A stretch of 8,930 nucleotides of DNA, taken from NCBI GenBank assembly GCA_013151875.1, contig JAADHL010000263.1, positions 1-8,930 on the forward strand, written 5' to 3'. Both the position numbers and the translations under genes were made by a program. The notes beneath the pieces were generated by a model. It saw nothing but the letters and a program-made list of their open reading frames with translations, had not been told where the DNA came from and did no database searches. The DNA comes from Deltaproteobacteria bacterium. Lineage in GTDB: Bacteria > Myxococcota_A > UBA9042 > DTJE01. Positions 1-6,447 of this stretch are shown one piece after another (position 1 is the first letter of the stretch; every line of letters begins with the position of its first letter).

Positions 1-183
1 GCCAGGGTCGATCTGGTGGCGGTGTACGAAGGCCCTCCCATACCCGACGGCAGCAAGAGTCTCAGCTTCCGCATGACCTTTGCCGCCCCGGATCGGACAC
101 TGTCCGACGACGAGGTCCGGGAGGTCATGACCAGGCTTGTCGAGGCCGCCGGGGAAATCGGCGCCGTCATACGGGAAGGCTGA
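1..183 (+). CDS. pheT: Phenylalanine--tRNA ligase beta subunit, C-terminal end (partial)
   Basis: Frame 1 is open from the window edge to a TGA at 181-183, giving the last 60 residues of a protein whose start lies outside. The segment reads as the C-terminal anticodon-binding (FDX-ACB, ferredoxin-like) domain of PheT. It has the family pattern VYEGPPIPDGSKSLSFRMTF, then a PDRTLSDDEV-like turn, then a closing helix and a short hydrophobic strand. In the alpha2beta2 enzyme this domain helps hold tRNA-Phe, and the enzyme charges it with phenylalanine in the cytoplasm. The stop is followed by a second in-frame stop (TAA, 184-186) and then at once by the ATG of the next gene, so the two are probably co-transcribed. 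Identification rests on this domain alone, but the pattern is distinctive. Confidence 0.9.
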   Translation, partial: ARVDLVAVYEGPPIPDGSKSLSFRMTFAAPDRTLSDDEVREVMTRLVEAAGEIGAVIREG

Positions 184-186
184 TAA

Positions 187-1332
187 ATGCCCGTCAGCCC
201 TTCAGATGTGCTGTTCGTAAGCAAGCCCCTGTGCCCGCCGTTCAACGACTCCGGCAAGTTGTTGCCGTATCTTGTCGCAAAACACATACAGGGAATCAGA
301 GTCTCGGTCATGACGCCTCGCGGCCGCCCGCTGACTGAGGGAACCGGGGCGATAAGCGAGGAAATCTATCCCGTTGCGTCTTCCTTTTCCGTTCCCATGA
401 CGCAGAAACTCAGGCTGATGTATCGCCTGATCGGTCGGATCACTCCTCCAGCGGTTCATTTCTTCTTTTCTCCGAATGGACCGACAACCGCGGCGGCCCG
501 CCTGTTCAGGGCGCTGAAACCCGACGTGAAGGTAATCCAGACCGTGATGAGCCTGCCGGCCCAGGCCGAGGCCCTGCGGGGCGCGCTCTTCGGCGACGTG
601 GTGGTAACCTGGTCCAGGGCAGCCGCGGAACTGGTCGGCTCAGTTGTCAAAAGCGGGAGGCGCGAAGCCCGCGTGGTCCATGTGCCCCCGGGGATAGAGC
701 CCCTGGAACCAATGGATCCGGTTGAAAAGAAAAAGGTGCGTCACGACCTCGGGTTGCCCACCGACAGGCCCCTGGTCCTGTACGCGGGGGACCTGGAGTT
801 TTCCAGCGGGGCCGAGGTTACTGCAGCAGCGGCCGCCGGAATCATGGATCGGACGCCCGCGTTCTTTGCGTTCGCTTGCAGGCGCAAGACGGACCAGTCC
901 CTTGCCGCTGAAAAGCGTCTTGGCGAGGACCTGGCCCCGCTTCTGGACCGGGGCAGGGCGCGTATTCTGGACAAGACGCCCGTCTTTCATGACCTGCTCA
1001 GGTGCGCGGACGTTCAGGTGCTGCCCGCCGAGACCACATACGCCAAAACCGACATCCCGCTGGTGTTGCTCGAGGGCCTGTCGGCCGGTGTGCCCGCGAT
1101 CGTGGCGACCGGCACGCCGATGCAGGAGCTGGTGGATGGGGGCGCGGCCGTGGGTGTGCCTCCGCTGGAGCCGCAGGCCCTGGGCGCGGCCTTGACGGGC
1201 CTGCTGGAGGGGAAGGGCAGGGTGGATGCGCTGGGCGCATCGGGAAGGCGTTATGTGTTGAAACGGCACACGGCCGAGGCAATGGCGCGGGCCCATGCCA
1301 AGCTGTATGCGGAGGTGCTTCGCATTGGATGA
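187..1332 (+). CDS. GT-B fold glycosyltransferase (GT4-like)
   Basis: This 381-residue protein has the size and two-domain layout of a GT-B retaining glycosyltransferase. Such enzymes move a sugar from a nucleotide-sugar donor to a glycan, lipid or small-molecule acceptor. The N-terminal half (about 8-180) is the acceptor domain. The donor domain starts near residue 187 with the strand PLVLYAGDLEFSSG and runs to about 375. The conserved donor-site segment PLVLLEGLSAGVPAIVATG carries Glu296, followed by Glu314. The first glutamate of the usual EX7E motif is absent: Thr288 sits there, with Asp289 next to it. No membrane segment or signal peptide is visible. The ATG at 187 is preceded by GGGAAGG about seven bases upstream and lies three bases after the pheT stop, in the same frame. 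The sugar and acceptor cannot be read from sequence. The methyltransferase gene follows directly, suggesting a shared product. Confidence 0.85.
   Translation: MPVSPSDVLFVSKPLCPPFNDSGKLLPYLVAKHIQGIRVSVMTPRGRPLTEGTGAISEEIYPVASSFSVPMTQKLRLMYRLIGRITPPAVHFFFSPNGPTTAAARLFRALKPDVKVIQTVMSLPAQAEALRGALFGDVVVTWSRAAAELVGSVVKSGRREARVVHVPPGIEPLEPMDPVEKKKVRHDLGLPTDRPLVLYAGDLEFSSGAEVTAAAAAGIMDRTPAFFAFACRRKTDQSLAAEKRLGEDLAPLLDRGRARILDKTPVFHDLLRCADVQVLPAETTYAKTDIPLVLLEGLSAGVPAIVATGTPMQELVDGGAAVGVPPLEPQALGAALTGLLEGKGRVDALGASGRRYVLKRHTAEAMARAHAKLYAEVLRIG
1311..1317 (+). promoter_or_regulatory. Ribosome-binding site that questions the methyltransferase start
   Basis: GGAGGTG inside the end of the glycosyltransferase gene is a near-consensus Shine-Dalgarno sequence. 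It is spaced seven bases from TTG 1325 but 19 bases from ATG 1337. It therefore supports the TTG as the real methyltransferase start, with translation coupled through an eight-base overlap. Confidence 0.45.
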
Positions 1333-1336
1333 ACCC

Positions 1337-2041
1337 ATGAAAAACCGTTCCTATTACGACGCCATGGCGGCCGGATACGAACGCGAACGCCATCACGGCT
1401 ATCATGTATTCCTGGACGAGTCGGAGGTGCGCTGCGTCGAGGACCTCGTGAAGGGCGCGAACGTGCTGGAAGTCGGCTGCGGGTCGGGCCTGATCCTGTC
1501 CCGATTGGCTTCAATGGCCGGCAGAGTTGTCGGTGCTGACATTTCCGGCGAGATGCTTGCGCTCGCGTCCGCCAGGGTGCCCTCGGTGGTACAGGCCGAC
1601 GCAACGCACTTACCCTTTCGGGACGAGTCCTTCGACGTTGCCGTGTCGTTCAAGGTGCTGGCCCATATACGCGAGATCCGCGAGGCGGTCGGCGAGATCG
1701 CCAGGGTCGTGAAGCCTGGGGGTTATGTGGCTCTGGAGTTCTATAACCGGCACAGTCTCAGAACCGCCATCAAGCGAATCAAATCGCCTTCCGCCGTGGC
1801 CGGCGACGTGGACGACACGGACGTGTACACACGCTATGACGGCCTGGCGGAAATGATCGACTATCTGCCCCCGGTCCTGAAACACGTCAGGACCCACGGC
1901 ATCCGCATCGCGGTGCCGGCTGCATTTTTCATGAAGGTCCCGCTGGTCGGCCGCGCCCTGGCCGCCCGCGAGCGATTTCTGTCCCGCACTCCCATGCGAC
2001 GCTTTGGTGGTTTCCTTGTAGTCATCGCCAGAAAGAATTGA
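1337..2041 (+). CDS. Class I SAM-dependent methyltransferase
   Basis: This 234-residue protein belongs to the Methyltransf_11 (UbiE-like) group, which transfers a methyl group from S-adenosylmethionine. Motif I is VLEVGCGSG at residues 43-51. The acidic residue that holds the SAM ribose is Asp68 (in GADISGEM). Asp88 sits in QADATHLPF, followed by FDVAVSF, the usual motif around strand 4. The C-terminal third (LPPVLKHVRTHGIRIAV onward) is a variable substrate region. The start is uncertain. ATG 1337 lies four bases after the glycosyltransferase stop, but the strong ribosome-binding site GGAGGTG at 1311-1317 is 19 bases away. An in-frame TTG at 1325 is seven bases from that site, would add MDEP, and would overlap the upstream gene by eight bases. 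The substrate is unknown; a sugar or lipid made with the neighbouring glycosyltransferase is plausible but unproven. Confidence 0.87.
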   Translation: MKNRSYYDAMAAGYERERHHGYHVFLDESEVRCVEDLVKGANVLEVGCGSGLILSRLASMAGRVVGADISGEMLALASARVPSVVQADATHLPFRDESFDVAVSFKVLAHIREIREAVGEIARVVKPGGYVALEFYNRHSLRTAIKRIKSPSAVAGDVDDTDVYTRYDGLAEMIDYLPPVLKHVRTHGIRIAVPAAFFMKVPLVGRALAARERFLSRTPMRRFGGFLVVIARKN

Positions 2042-2063
2042 TTCTCGGCTGTCGTCCGAAACG

Positions 2064-2987
2064 TCAGGTCAGTTCCAGGAATCTTTCTTCGAGGCTGCGG
2101 CCGCGGTGGACGTCGCTGATCAGGGCGCCCGCCTCTATTGCGGCCCTCAGGACCTCGGTCACTGTCTTTTCGACGGGTTCGCCCTTGACTGGGTTCAGGA
2201 TGATCCTCAGCAGTTCGTTGGAATCGGACGCCTCGATCGTGGACACGATCGGCAAGGAGGAAAGCGCCAGGGTCGGGTCCGGGCTGCCGGGGCCCAGGGT
2301 CAGGATCATCACCTCGTTGGACTCGGTCAGTTCCGCCAGGGAGCCCTGCCTGATCAGCTTGCCGTGGTCGATGATGGCGGCGTGGTCGCACAGGTCCTCC
2401 ACCTCGGACAGGTTGTGGCTGCTGACCAGCACGGTAGAGCGTTTGGCAAGGGAGGCGATGAGTTCCCTGACCGAATGGGCGGTGCGCGGGTCCAGGCCCT
2501 CGGTGGGTTCGTCCAGGAGCACCAGGTCCGGGCTGCCCATGAATGCCTGGGCTATGCCGAATCGTTTGGCCATACCGTGGGAAAGGGCGCGGCCCTTTAC
2601 GTCGCCGGAATCCTGTAGCCCCACTGCATTCAGGACGCGGTCTGCCTCGCGGCGGGCCTGCGCACGGTCCATGCCGCCCAGTTCGCCCAGAAATCTCAGG
2701 GCGTCGCGGATCCTGCGCGCCGGGTGAAAGCGGGCGTCCTGCGGCAGCGCGGACATGCGGTTGTGTACCTTGCGCAATCGTGACAGGGGTTCGCCCAGGA
2801 CGGTTGCGCCTCCCCCGCTGGGCCTGACGAATCCGCACAGCAGAGAAAAGGTGGTGGTCTTGCCCGCGCCGTTGGGTCCCAGGAAGCCGAAGATGGAGCC
2901 TTGAGGGACCTCGAACGTCAGTTTGTCAACGGCGCGCTTCGGCCCATAGCGCTTGGTGAGTCCGTCAGTGACGATTGCGGCGCCCAT
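2064..2987 (-). CDS. ABC-2 type transporter ATP-binding protein
   Basis: This 307-residue cytoplasmic ATPase powers a membrane exporter. The nucleotide-binding domain fills about residues 1-215. Walker A is GPNGAGKTT (37-45), the Q-loop glutamine is Gln83, the signature is LSHGM (135-139) in place of LSGGQ, Walker B is LVLLDE (155-160), and the H-loop histidine is His191. The LSHGM variant and LDEPTEGLDP are usual in the CcmA/NodI/YxlF-like exporter group. The last 90 residues form a divergent C-terminal domain like those found on many ABC-2 ATPases. All catalytic residues are present. The ATG follows directly on the TAG of the permease gene. Its ribosome-binding site GGAGGG (2996-3001) is eight bases away inside that gene, so the two are translationally coupled. 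The cargo is unknown. The gene ends 22 bases from the convergent methyltransferase gene. Confidence 0.93.
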   Translation of the reverse strand: MGAAIVTDGLTKRYGPKRAVDKLTFEVPQGSIFGFLGPNGAGKTTTFSLLCGFVRPSGGGATVLGEPLSRLRKVHNRMSALPQDARFHPARRIRDALRFLGELGGMDRAQARREADRVLNAVGLQDSGDVKGRALSHGMAKRFGIAQAFMGSPDLVLLDEPTEGLDPRTAHSVRELIASLAKRSTVLVSSHNLSEVEDLCDHAAIIDHGKLIRQGSLAELTESNEVMILTLGPGSPDPTLALSSLPIVSTIEASDSNELLRIILNPVKGEPVEKTVTEVLRAAIEAGALISDVHRGRSLEERFLELT

Positions 2988-3851
2988 CTACAGGTCCCTC
3001 CGGTGGAGCCTGACCCAGGCGAGACCCAGAAAGACACACCCGAACCCCGCGAAGGCCAGGAGGTTCTGGGCCACGTCCATGAGCCGTGGGGACCACAGCC
3101 CCAGCTTGAAGTACGAGGGCGACAGGAAGCCGATGGTGTTGTTCATCGAAAGCGTTCCCATCGCGACCAGAACGATGAACAGTACGACCAGGGAAAGCCC
3201 GCCGGAATCGATCAGGGATGACACCAGCGCCGCAAGGGACAGGTAACAGAACCCGAACACGATGGTTATCAGCCAATATTCGAACAGCAGCAGGCCTGCC
3301 CTGGCAATGGGGAAACCGGGCAACTCGGACCAGGCGTATGCGAAAAGCGCGACGTTCGATATGACGGTGACGGCAAGGAAAAGGGTGCCGTGGGAAAGCA
3401 TTTTTCCGGCGAGGAGCACGGTCCTGGGGCACCGCAGCAGCACGAACCGGGCCGACCTGTTTCGAACCTCCGAATTCACGATGTCGAACGACACCAGCGC
3501 CACCAGATACGGCAGAAAGGTCAGCGTCACCCAGAAGAAGCCCGCCACGACCAGCGGCAGGTCCAGGAGGTGTCGGGCCATTTCCTTGTCGCCGTGCAGG
3601 AAGAAGGAAAGGACCTCATCCAGTGAAGGTACTTTGTCTCCGGCGTGGGAGGCCAGATCGGTCGCGGCCCTGATCGTCTGGAACTGGCGTCCCAGTTTCA
3701 TGTCGATGAAGACCAGGATTGCCCCTGTGGCCAGCGCGACCAGTGTGTACAACAGGACGGCGGCCAGGGCGCGCCGAGTGCGCAGGGCGGTGCCCATATC
3801 GAATTTTGCGATCAGCCACGCCTGTTTGAGGTACCCGCTCATGCCTTCCAT
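2988..3851 (-). CDS. ABC-2 type transporter permease
   Basis: This 287-residue inner-membrane protein is the partner of the ATPase encoded directly downstream. Six hydrophobic segments are visible at about 29-49, 99-123, 154-174, 187-213, 219-236 and 262-283. Residues 50-98 form a charged loop between the first two, probably extracytoplasmic. Between segments 2 and 3 lies SEVRNRSARFVLLRCPRTVL followed by LAGK. This matches the E-x-R-x-G/S-x-x-x-LLxxPxxR-x-xxLxGK pattern of ABC-2 (NosY-like) permeases, so the family call is good although the cargo is unknown. The ATG at 3851 has AGGTAGG a few bases upstream. A second ATG at 3842 would give a protein three residues shorter but has its purine-rich stretch too close. 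The gene may have its own promoter in the 93-base gap or may be read from the mal operon. Confidence 0.85.
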   Translation of the reverse strand: MEGMSGYLKQAWLIAKFDMGTALRTRRALAAVLLYTLVALATGAILVFIDMKLGRQFQTIRAATDLASHAGDKVPSLDEVLSFFLHGDKEMARHLLDLPLVVAGFFWVTLTFLPYLVALVSFDIVNSEVRNRSARFVLLRCPRTVLLAGKMLSHGTLFLAVTVISNVALFAYAWSELPGFPIARAGLLLFEYWLITIVFGFCYLSLAALVSSLIDSGGLSLVVLFIVLVAMGTLSMNNTIGFLSPSYFKLGLWSPRLMDVAQNLLAFAGFGCVFLGLAWVRLHRRDL

Positions 3852-3852
3852 T

Positions 3853-3872
3853 GACCTACCTGGACCTACCTG
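3853..3872. repeat. Perfect 10-bp tandem duplication before the ABC-2 permease start
   Basis: GACCTACCTG occurs twice head to tail at 3853-3862 and 3863-3872. On the coding (minus) strand it reads CAGGTAGGTC twice, so each copy carries an AGGTAGG purine-rich stretch. The copy nearer the gene ends one base before the permease ATG and serves as its probable ribosome-binding site. Confidence 0.85.
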
Positions 3873-3882
3873 ACGCCCCAGG

Positions 3883-3911
3883 ATAATACATCGAATGAAC
3901 GTCGGAGATCG
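3883..3911 (-). promoter_or_regulatory. Weak candidate promoter for the ABC-2 pair
   Basis: The 93-base gap 3852-3944 is the longest non-coding stretch in the window. On the minus strand it contains TATTAT (3883-3888), an unusually AT-rich hexamer for this DNA and a fair -10 match, about 32 bases before the permease ATG. No good TTGACA-like -35 box lies 16-18 bases further upstream, so this is a tentative call. A different sigma factor, or simple read-through from malG, are alternatives. Confidence 0.25.
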
Positions 3912-3944
3912 ACGATGTGCGATCGAATAAAGCCCCCCGCTTCA

Positions 3945-4778
3945 TCAGGTCTTGACCCCGCCCGCGGTGAGGCCGCCCACCAGGTATCGCTGCAGTGAAA
4001 AGAACAGGGCCACCACGGGCACTGAAACGATGATGGACGCCGCCGCGAAAAAGCCCCACTGGACCGTGTGCTCGCCCACGTAGTTTCGGATGATCACCGG
4101 CAGGGTGAACGCCGTTTCCTCAGACAGGAACGTGTACGCCAGAACGAACTCGTTCCACGCGGTCATGAAACTGAACAGGGCCGTGATCGCCACCGCCGGC
4201 ATGGACAAAGGCAGGACTACGGACCAGAAGACCCGCGCCGGGGACGCCCCGTCCATCACCGCGGCCTCCTCGAGGTCCTTGGGGATGGTGTCGAAATAGC
4301 CCTTGAGCATCCACACCGAGAACGGGACCGACGTGATGCCGTAGATGAGCACCAGCCCGATCATCGTGTCCAGCAGGTGCAGCCTCTGCATGATGACGTA
4401 CAGGGGGACCATCATCAGGATGCCGGGGAACATCTGGGACACCAGGAACATGAACAGGCCCGCGCGCCGTCCCTCGAACCTGAAGCGCGAGAACGCGTAG
4501 GCCGCCGTGCATGCCACGGTGATGCCGACCAGCGTTGTCAGCACCGACACCATTACCGAGTTCAGGAGCTGGCGGCCAAAGAGCCAGTTGCCCTGGGCGT
4601 CGTGGGTGCCGACCACGTTCAAAAAGTTGGACGCGGACAGGACCGACGGGATCGGGCTGAGTTCCGCGCCCTGGAACGTGTTCGAGCCGGAAAGGGCGAT
4701 CTTTACCACCCACAGGACCGGCAGGATCGTTAGAAACACCACGATCGTCAGCGCCAGGTATCTTGCGGCCTTCCTCAT
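3945..4778 (-). CDS. malG: Maltose-type ABC transporter permease MalG
   Basis: This 277-residue inner-membrane permease forms half of the sugar pore with MalF. About six membrane helices are visible (near 8-28, 73-95, 106-129, 137-157, 192-216 and 243-263). The cytoplasmic EAA loop that docks on MalK starts at Glu170-Glu171-Ala-Ala and ends at LP190, with the conserved Gly177. The C-terminus LVGGLTAGGVKT closely matches the tail of Escherichia coli MalG (ending GLTAGGVKG as I recall it). In the MalFGK2 structure that tail inserts between the two MalK subunits. This makes the MalG call stronger than a generic sugar permease. The start ATG at 4778 overlaps the malF stop by four bases (ATGA). 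The open frame continues far upstream, but that part is antisense-like shadow of malF, and MRKAARYLAL begins the real first helix. Confidence 0.93.
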   Translation of the reverse strand: MRKAARYLALTIVVFLTILPVLWVVKIALSGSNTFQGAELSPIPSVLSASNFLNVVGTHDAQGNWLFGRQLLNSVMVSVLTTLVGITVACTAAYAFSRFRFEGRRAGLFMFLVSQMFPGILMMVPLYVIMQRLHLLDTMIGLVLIYGITSVPFSVWMLKGYFDTIPKDLEEAAVMDGASPARVFWSVVLPLSMPAVAITALFSFMTAWNEFVLAYTFLSEETAFTLPVIIRNYVGEHTVQWGFFAAASIIVSVPVVALFFSLQRYLVGGLTAGGVKT

Positions 4779-6061
4779 TCGAATACATTCTCCGCCGCAC
4801 GCGTCAGCCGATTCGTGAGCGACGTGTACACTGCCAGAATCACGAATATTATCAGGGAATACGCGGCTGCCATGCCGAAGTTCTTGAGCACCCTGAATGC
4901 CCGGTACGCCTCGGTGATCAGGATGTTGCTTTGGTTGTCCGGAGCCCCACCCGACACCAGGTACACGACGTTGAACATGTTGAAGGTCCAGATGGAACCA
5001 AGGATTATCGCGGGGAACAGGGCCGGCTTCAGCAGGGGCATGGTCACGTTCGTGAACCTGGCCCATCGGCCCGCGCCGTCCATCTCGGCCGCCTCGTACA
5101 GGTCCCTGGGAATGCTCTGGAGGGCGCCCAGGGCCACCACCATCATGAAGGGGAAGCCGAGCCAGGTGTTCGTCACGAGGTTGGCCGCGAAATTGGTCAG
5201 GAACGAGCGGCCAAGCCAATCGACGGGGTTCAACCCGATCAAGGCCAGAAACGCGTTCGCAGGACCGTATTGGGTGTTGAAGATCCACTTCCAGACCAGG
5301 GCCGTGATGTAGTTGGGCACGGCCCAGGGAACTATCAGCAGCACCCTGTACCAGGCGCGTCCCCTGAGTTTCGAGTCGGAAAGCACCAGGGCCAGCGCCA
5401 GGCCGATGGCCACGTGAAGGACCACGTTCAGGACGGTCCACATGACCGTGACGCCCAGGGTGAAATAGAAATTGGTGTCCGACGTGCCCTGGGGAAAGAG
5501 GATCTCCATGAAGTTGGCCAGGCCCACGAAATTCCTGTCGTTGTCCAGAAACGCAAGGTACACGCCCATGAAAAAGGGCACGAATATCAACAGGACCATG
5601 CCGGCCATTGCCGGGGCTATGGCAGCATAGATCATGGGTCGGTCCCGCAGATTTGCCAGCAGCCGCGCAGTGGGGCGGCACAGCAGGGCGCAAAGCACGG
5701 CGCAAGCCATTGCCACGAAGACCATGAAACCAATGCCGGTGGCCGGATCGTGGTGCGGGAGGTTCCCGGCAACGGCCCCCAGCGATTGAGCCAGCGTTTG
5801 TTCGATGACTGCCGATGAATCAATGACTGCCCGCGCGTCCATGGCAAGGGAAAAAGCGGCAGCCCCCCCAGTCAGCGCCCCTATCAGGCCCGCGGCCCAT
5901 CGCCGCATTTCGGTCTTGCGGGCGAGCGCAAAGACCGCCGACATCCCGAGGAACAGAAAGAAGAGCGTGCTCCATAATGGAATCGACAGGGCTTTCCTGT
6001 GAAACACGCGCAATTGGACCTGACGCCGCAAACGACGATTTCGCCGTCGCGGGAGGTGCAT
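4775..6061 (-). CDS. malF: Maltose-type ABC permease MalF, core part (frame-disrupted)
   Basis: This open frame of 428 codons holds the whole conserved MalF core. Using its own numbering, hydrophobic helices lie near 28-47, 54-74, 108-128, 143-170, 200-227, 235-260, 293-315, 347-369 and 398-418. The EAA loop begins YEAAEMDGAG (322-331) and ends at MPLL (341-344). Segments such as WYRVLLIVPWAVPNYI and TNTWLGFPFMM match E. coli MalF, as does the EAA loop. The large periplasmic P2 loop of E. coli MalF, about 180 residues, is reduced here to about 30 (170-200). Residues 1-23 (MHLPRRRNRRLRRQVQLRVF...) are arginine-rich and look like out-of-frame translation. The genuine upstream coding sequence is in the other frame (see the N-terminal entry, to 6447). 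Joining the two by a -1 shift gives roughly 556 residues, against about 514 for E. coli MalF. If unshifted, ATG 6061 or GTG 6007 would be the start; neither has a good ribosome-binding site. Confidence 0.85.
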   Translation of the reverse strand: MHLPRRRNRRLRRQVQLRVFHRKALSIPLWSTLFFLFLGMSAVFALARKTEMRRWAAGLIGALTGGAAAFSLAMDARAVIDSSAVIEQTLAQSLGAVAGNLPHHDPATGIGFMVFVAMACAVLCALLCRPTARLLANLRDRPMIYAAIAPAMAGMVLLIFVPFFMGVYLAFLDNDRNFVGLANFMEILFPQGTSDTNFYFTLGVTVMWTVLNVVLHVAIGLALALVLSDSKLRGRAWYRVLLIVPWAVPNYITALVWKWIFNTQYGPANAFLALIGLNPVDWLGRSFLTNFAANLVTNTWLGFPFMMVVALGALQSIPRDLYEAAEMDGAGRWARFTNVTMPLLKPALFPAIILGSIWTFNMFNVVYLVSGGAPDNQSNILITEAYRAFRVLKNFGMAAAYSLIIFVILAVYTSLTNRLTRAAENVFE

Positions 6062-6447
6062 GTCCCGTTCACGCCCATGGGCAGCGAGCGCACGACGCCG
6101 GCGGCCTCTGTCAGGATGGAATCCCGGGCCTGGTCCGGTTCGGCCCTGGTCCCTGTTGCGTCAATCACCGTGATCCCGGATTCTCTGGAGATCCCGAACT
6201 CGTCAACCCCACCTTCAGCGACCTGGAACGAATAATCCAGACCGGAGTCGGCGCCCCCAGGCAGCGGACCATTGCCTATGCCGTTGGATGAGACGGCCCT
6301 GGAAACGGCCATGCCGCGCCAGTCCTCGAAGGCGGCCTGCTCCCTCGCGGACTCCATGCGCGTAAAAAAATAGGCGGGCGCCAGCACCACGGGCAGGACG
6401 ACGAGGAACGCCAGAGCATGGTCCAGCGGCGCAGGTATGCGGTTCAA
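5884..6447 (-). CDS. malF: N-terminal part of MalF with extra extracytoplasmic domain (frame-disrupted)
   Basis: This frame of 187 codons begins with a TTG at 6447 that overlaps the malE stop (TTGA), with GGAAG nine bases upstream. Residues 10-28 (HALAFLVVLPVVLAPAYFF) form a signal-anchor-like helix. Residues 30-145 are hydrophilic and probably outside the cytoplasmic membrane. They include GITVIDATGTRAEPD (91-105), which resembles the strand-turn of Cache-type sensor domains, and cysteines at 130, 140, 146 and 148. After about residue 148 the translation becomes rich in Arg, Ser and Cys (FHYGARSSFCSSGC) and codon bias collapses. At the same place good coding signal appears in the -1 frame as the MalF core. 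The most likely reading is a single malF gene broken by loss of one base near 5990-6010. A free-standing 187-residue membrane-anchored protein is possible but less likely. The Cache resemblance is only suggestive. Confidence 0.6.
   Translation of the reverse strand: MNRIPAPLDHALAFLVVLPVVLAPAYFFTRMESAREQAAFEDWRGMAVSRAVSSNGIGNGPLPGGADSGLDYSFQVAEGGVDEFGISRESGITVIDATGTRAEPDQARDSILTEAAGVVRSLPMGVNGTCTSRDGEIVVCGVRSNCACFTGKPCRFHYGARSSFCSSGCRRSLRSPARPKCGDGPRA

Noticed and set aside
2042..2063. Possible bidirectional terminator between the convergent genes
   Set aside because: Only a four-base stem (TCGG/CCGA, seven-base loop) is present, with no T-run on either side. Termination probably depends on sequence elsewhere or on Rho.
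1861..2838. 325-codon minus-strand open frame across the ABC ATPase and methyltransferase ends
   Set aside because: It lies in a shadow frame of a confident ABC ATPase and translates to Arg/Gly/Pro-rich sequence without motifs.
3900..3924. Inverted repeats in the gap after malG (CGTCG-GAGAT-CGACG and GATCG-8-CGATC)
   Set aside because: The stems are only five bases, overlap each other and are not followed by a T-tract. They are too weak to call as a terminator or operator.
4779..5705. Upstream extension of the malG frame to a 586-residue open frame
   Set aside because: The extra residues are Arg-, Gly- and Pro-rich out-of-frame translation of malF. The real MalG N-terminus (MRKAARYLAL) starts at 4778 with an ATGA overlap.
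4763..5818. Long plus-strand open frame opposite malF
   Set aside because: Its His-, Gln- and Arg-rich product (for example EHVEGPDGTKDYRGEQGR) has no family features and mirrors the GC-rich coding strand of malF.
6008..6061. MHLPRRRNRRLRRQ as a genuine basic N-terminus of MalF
   Set aside because: The same bases read in the other frame as NGTCTSRDGEIVVCGVR with strong GC bias at third codon positions, so the Arg-rich stretch is most likely not the natural MalF start.
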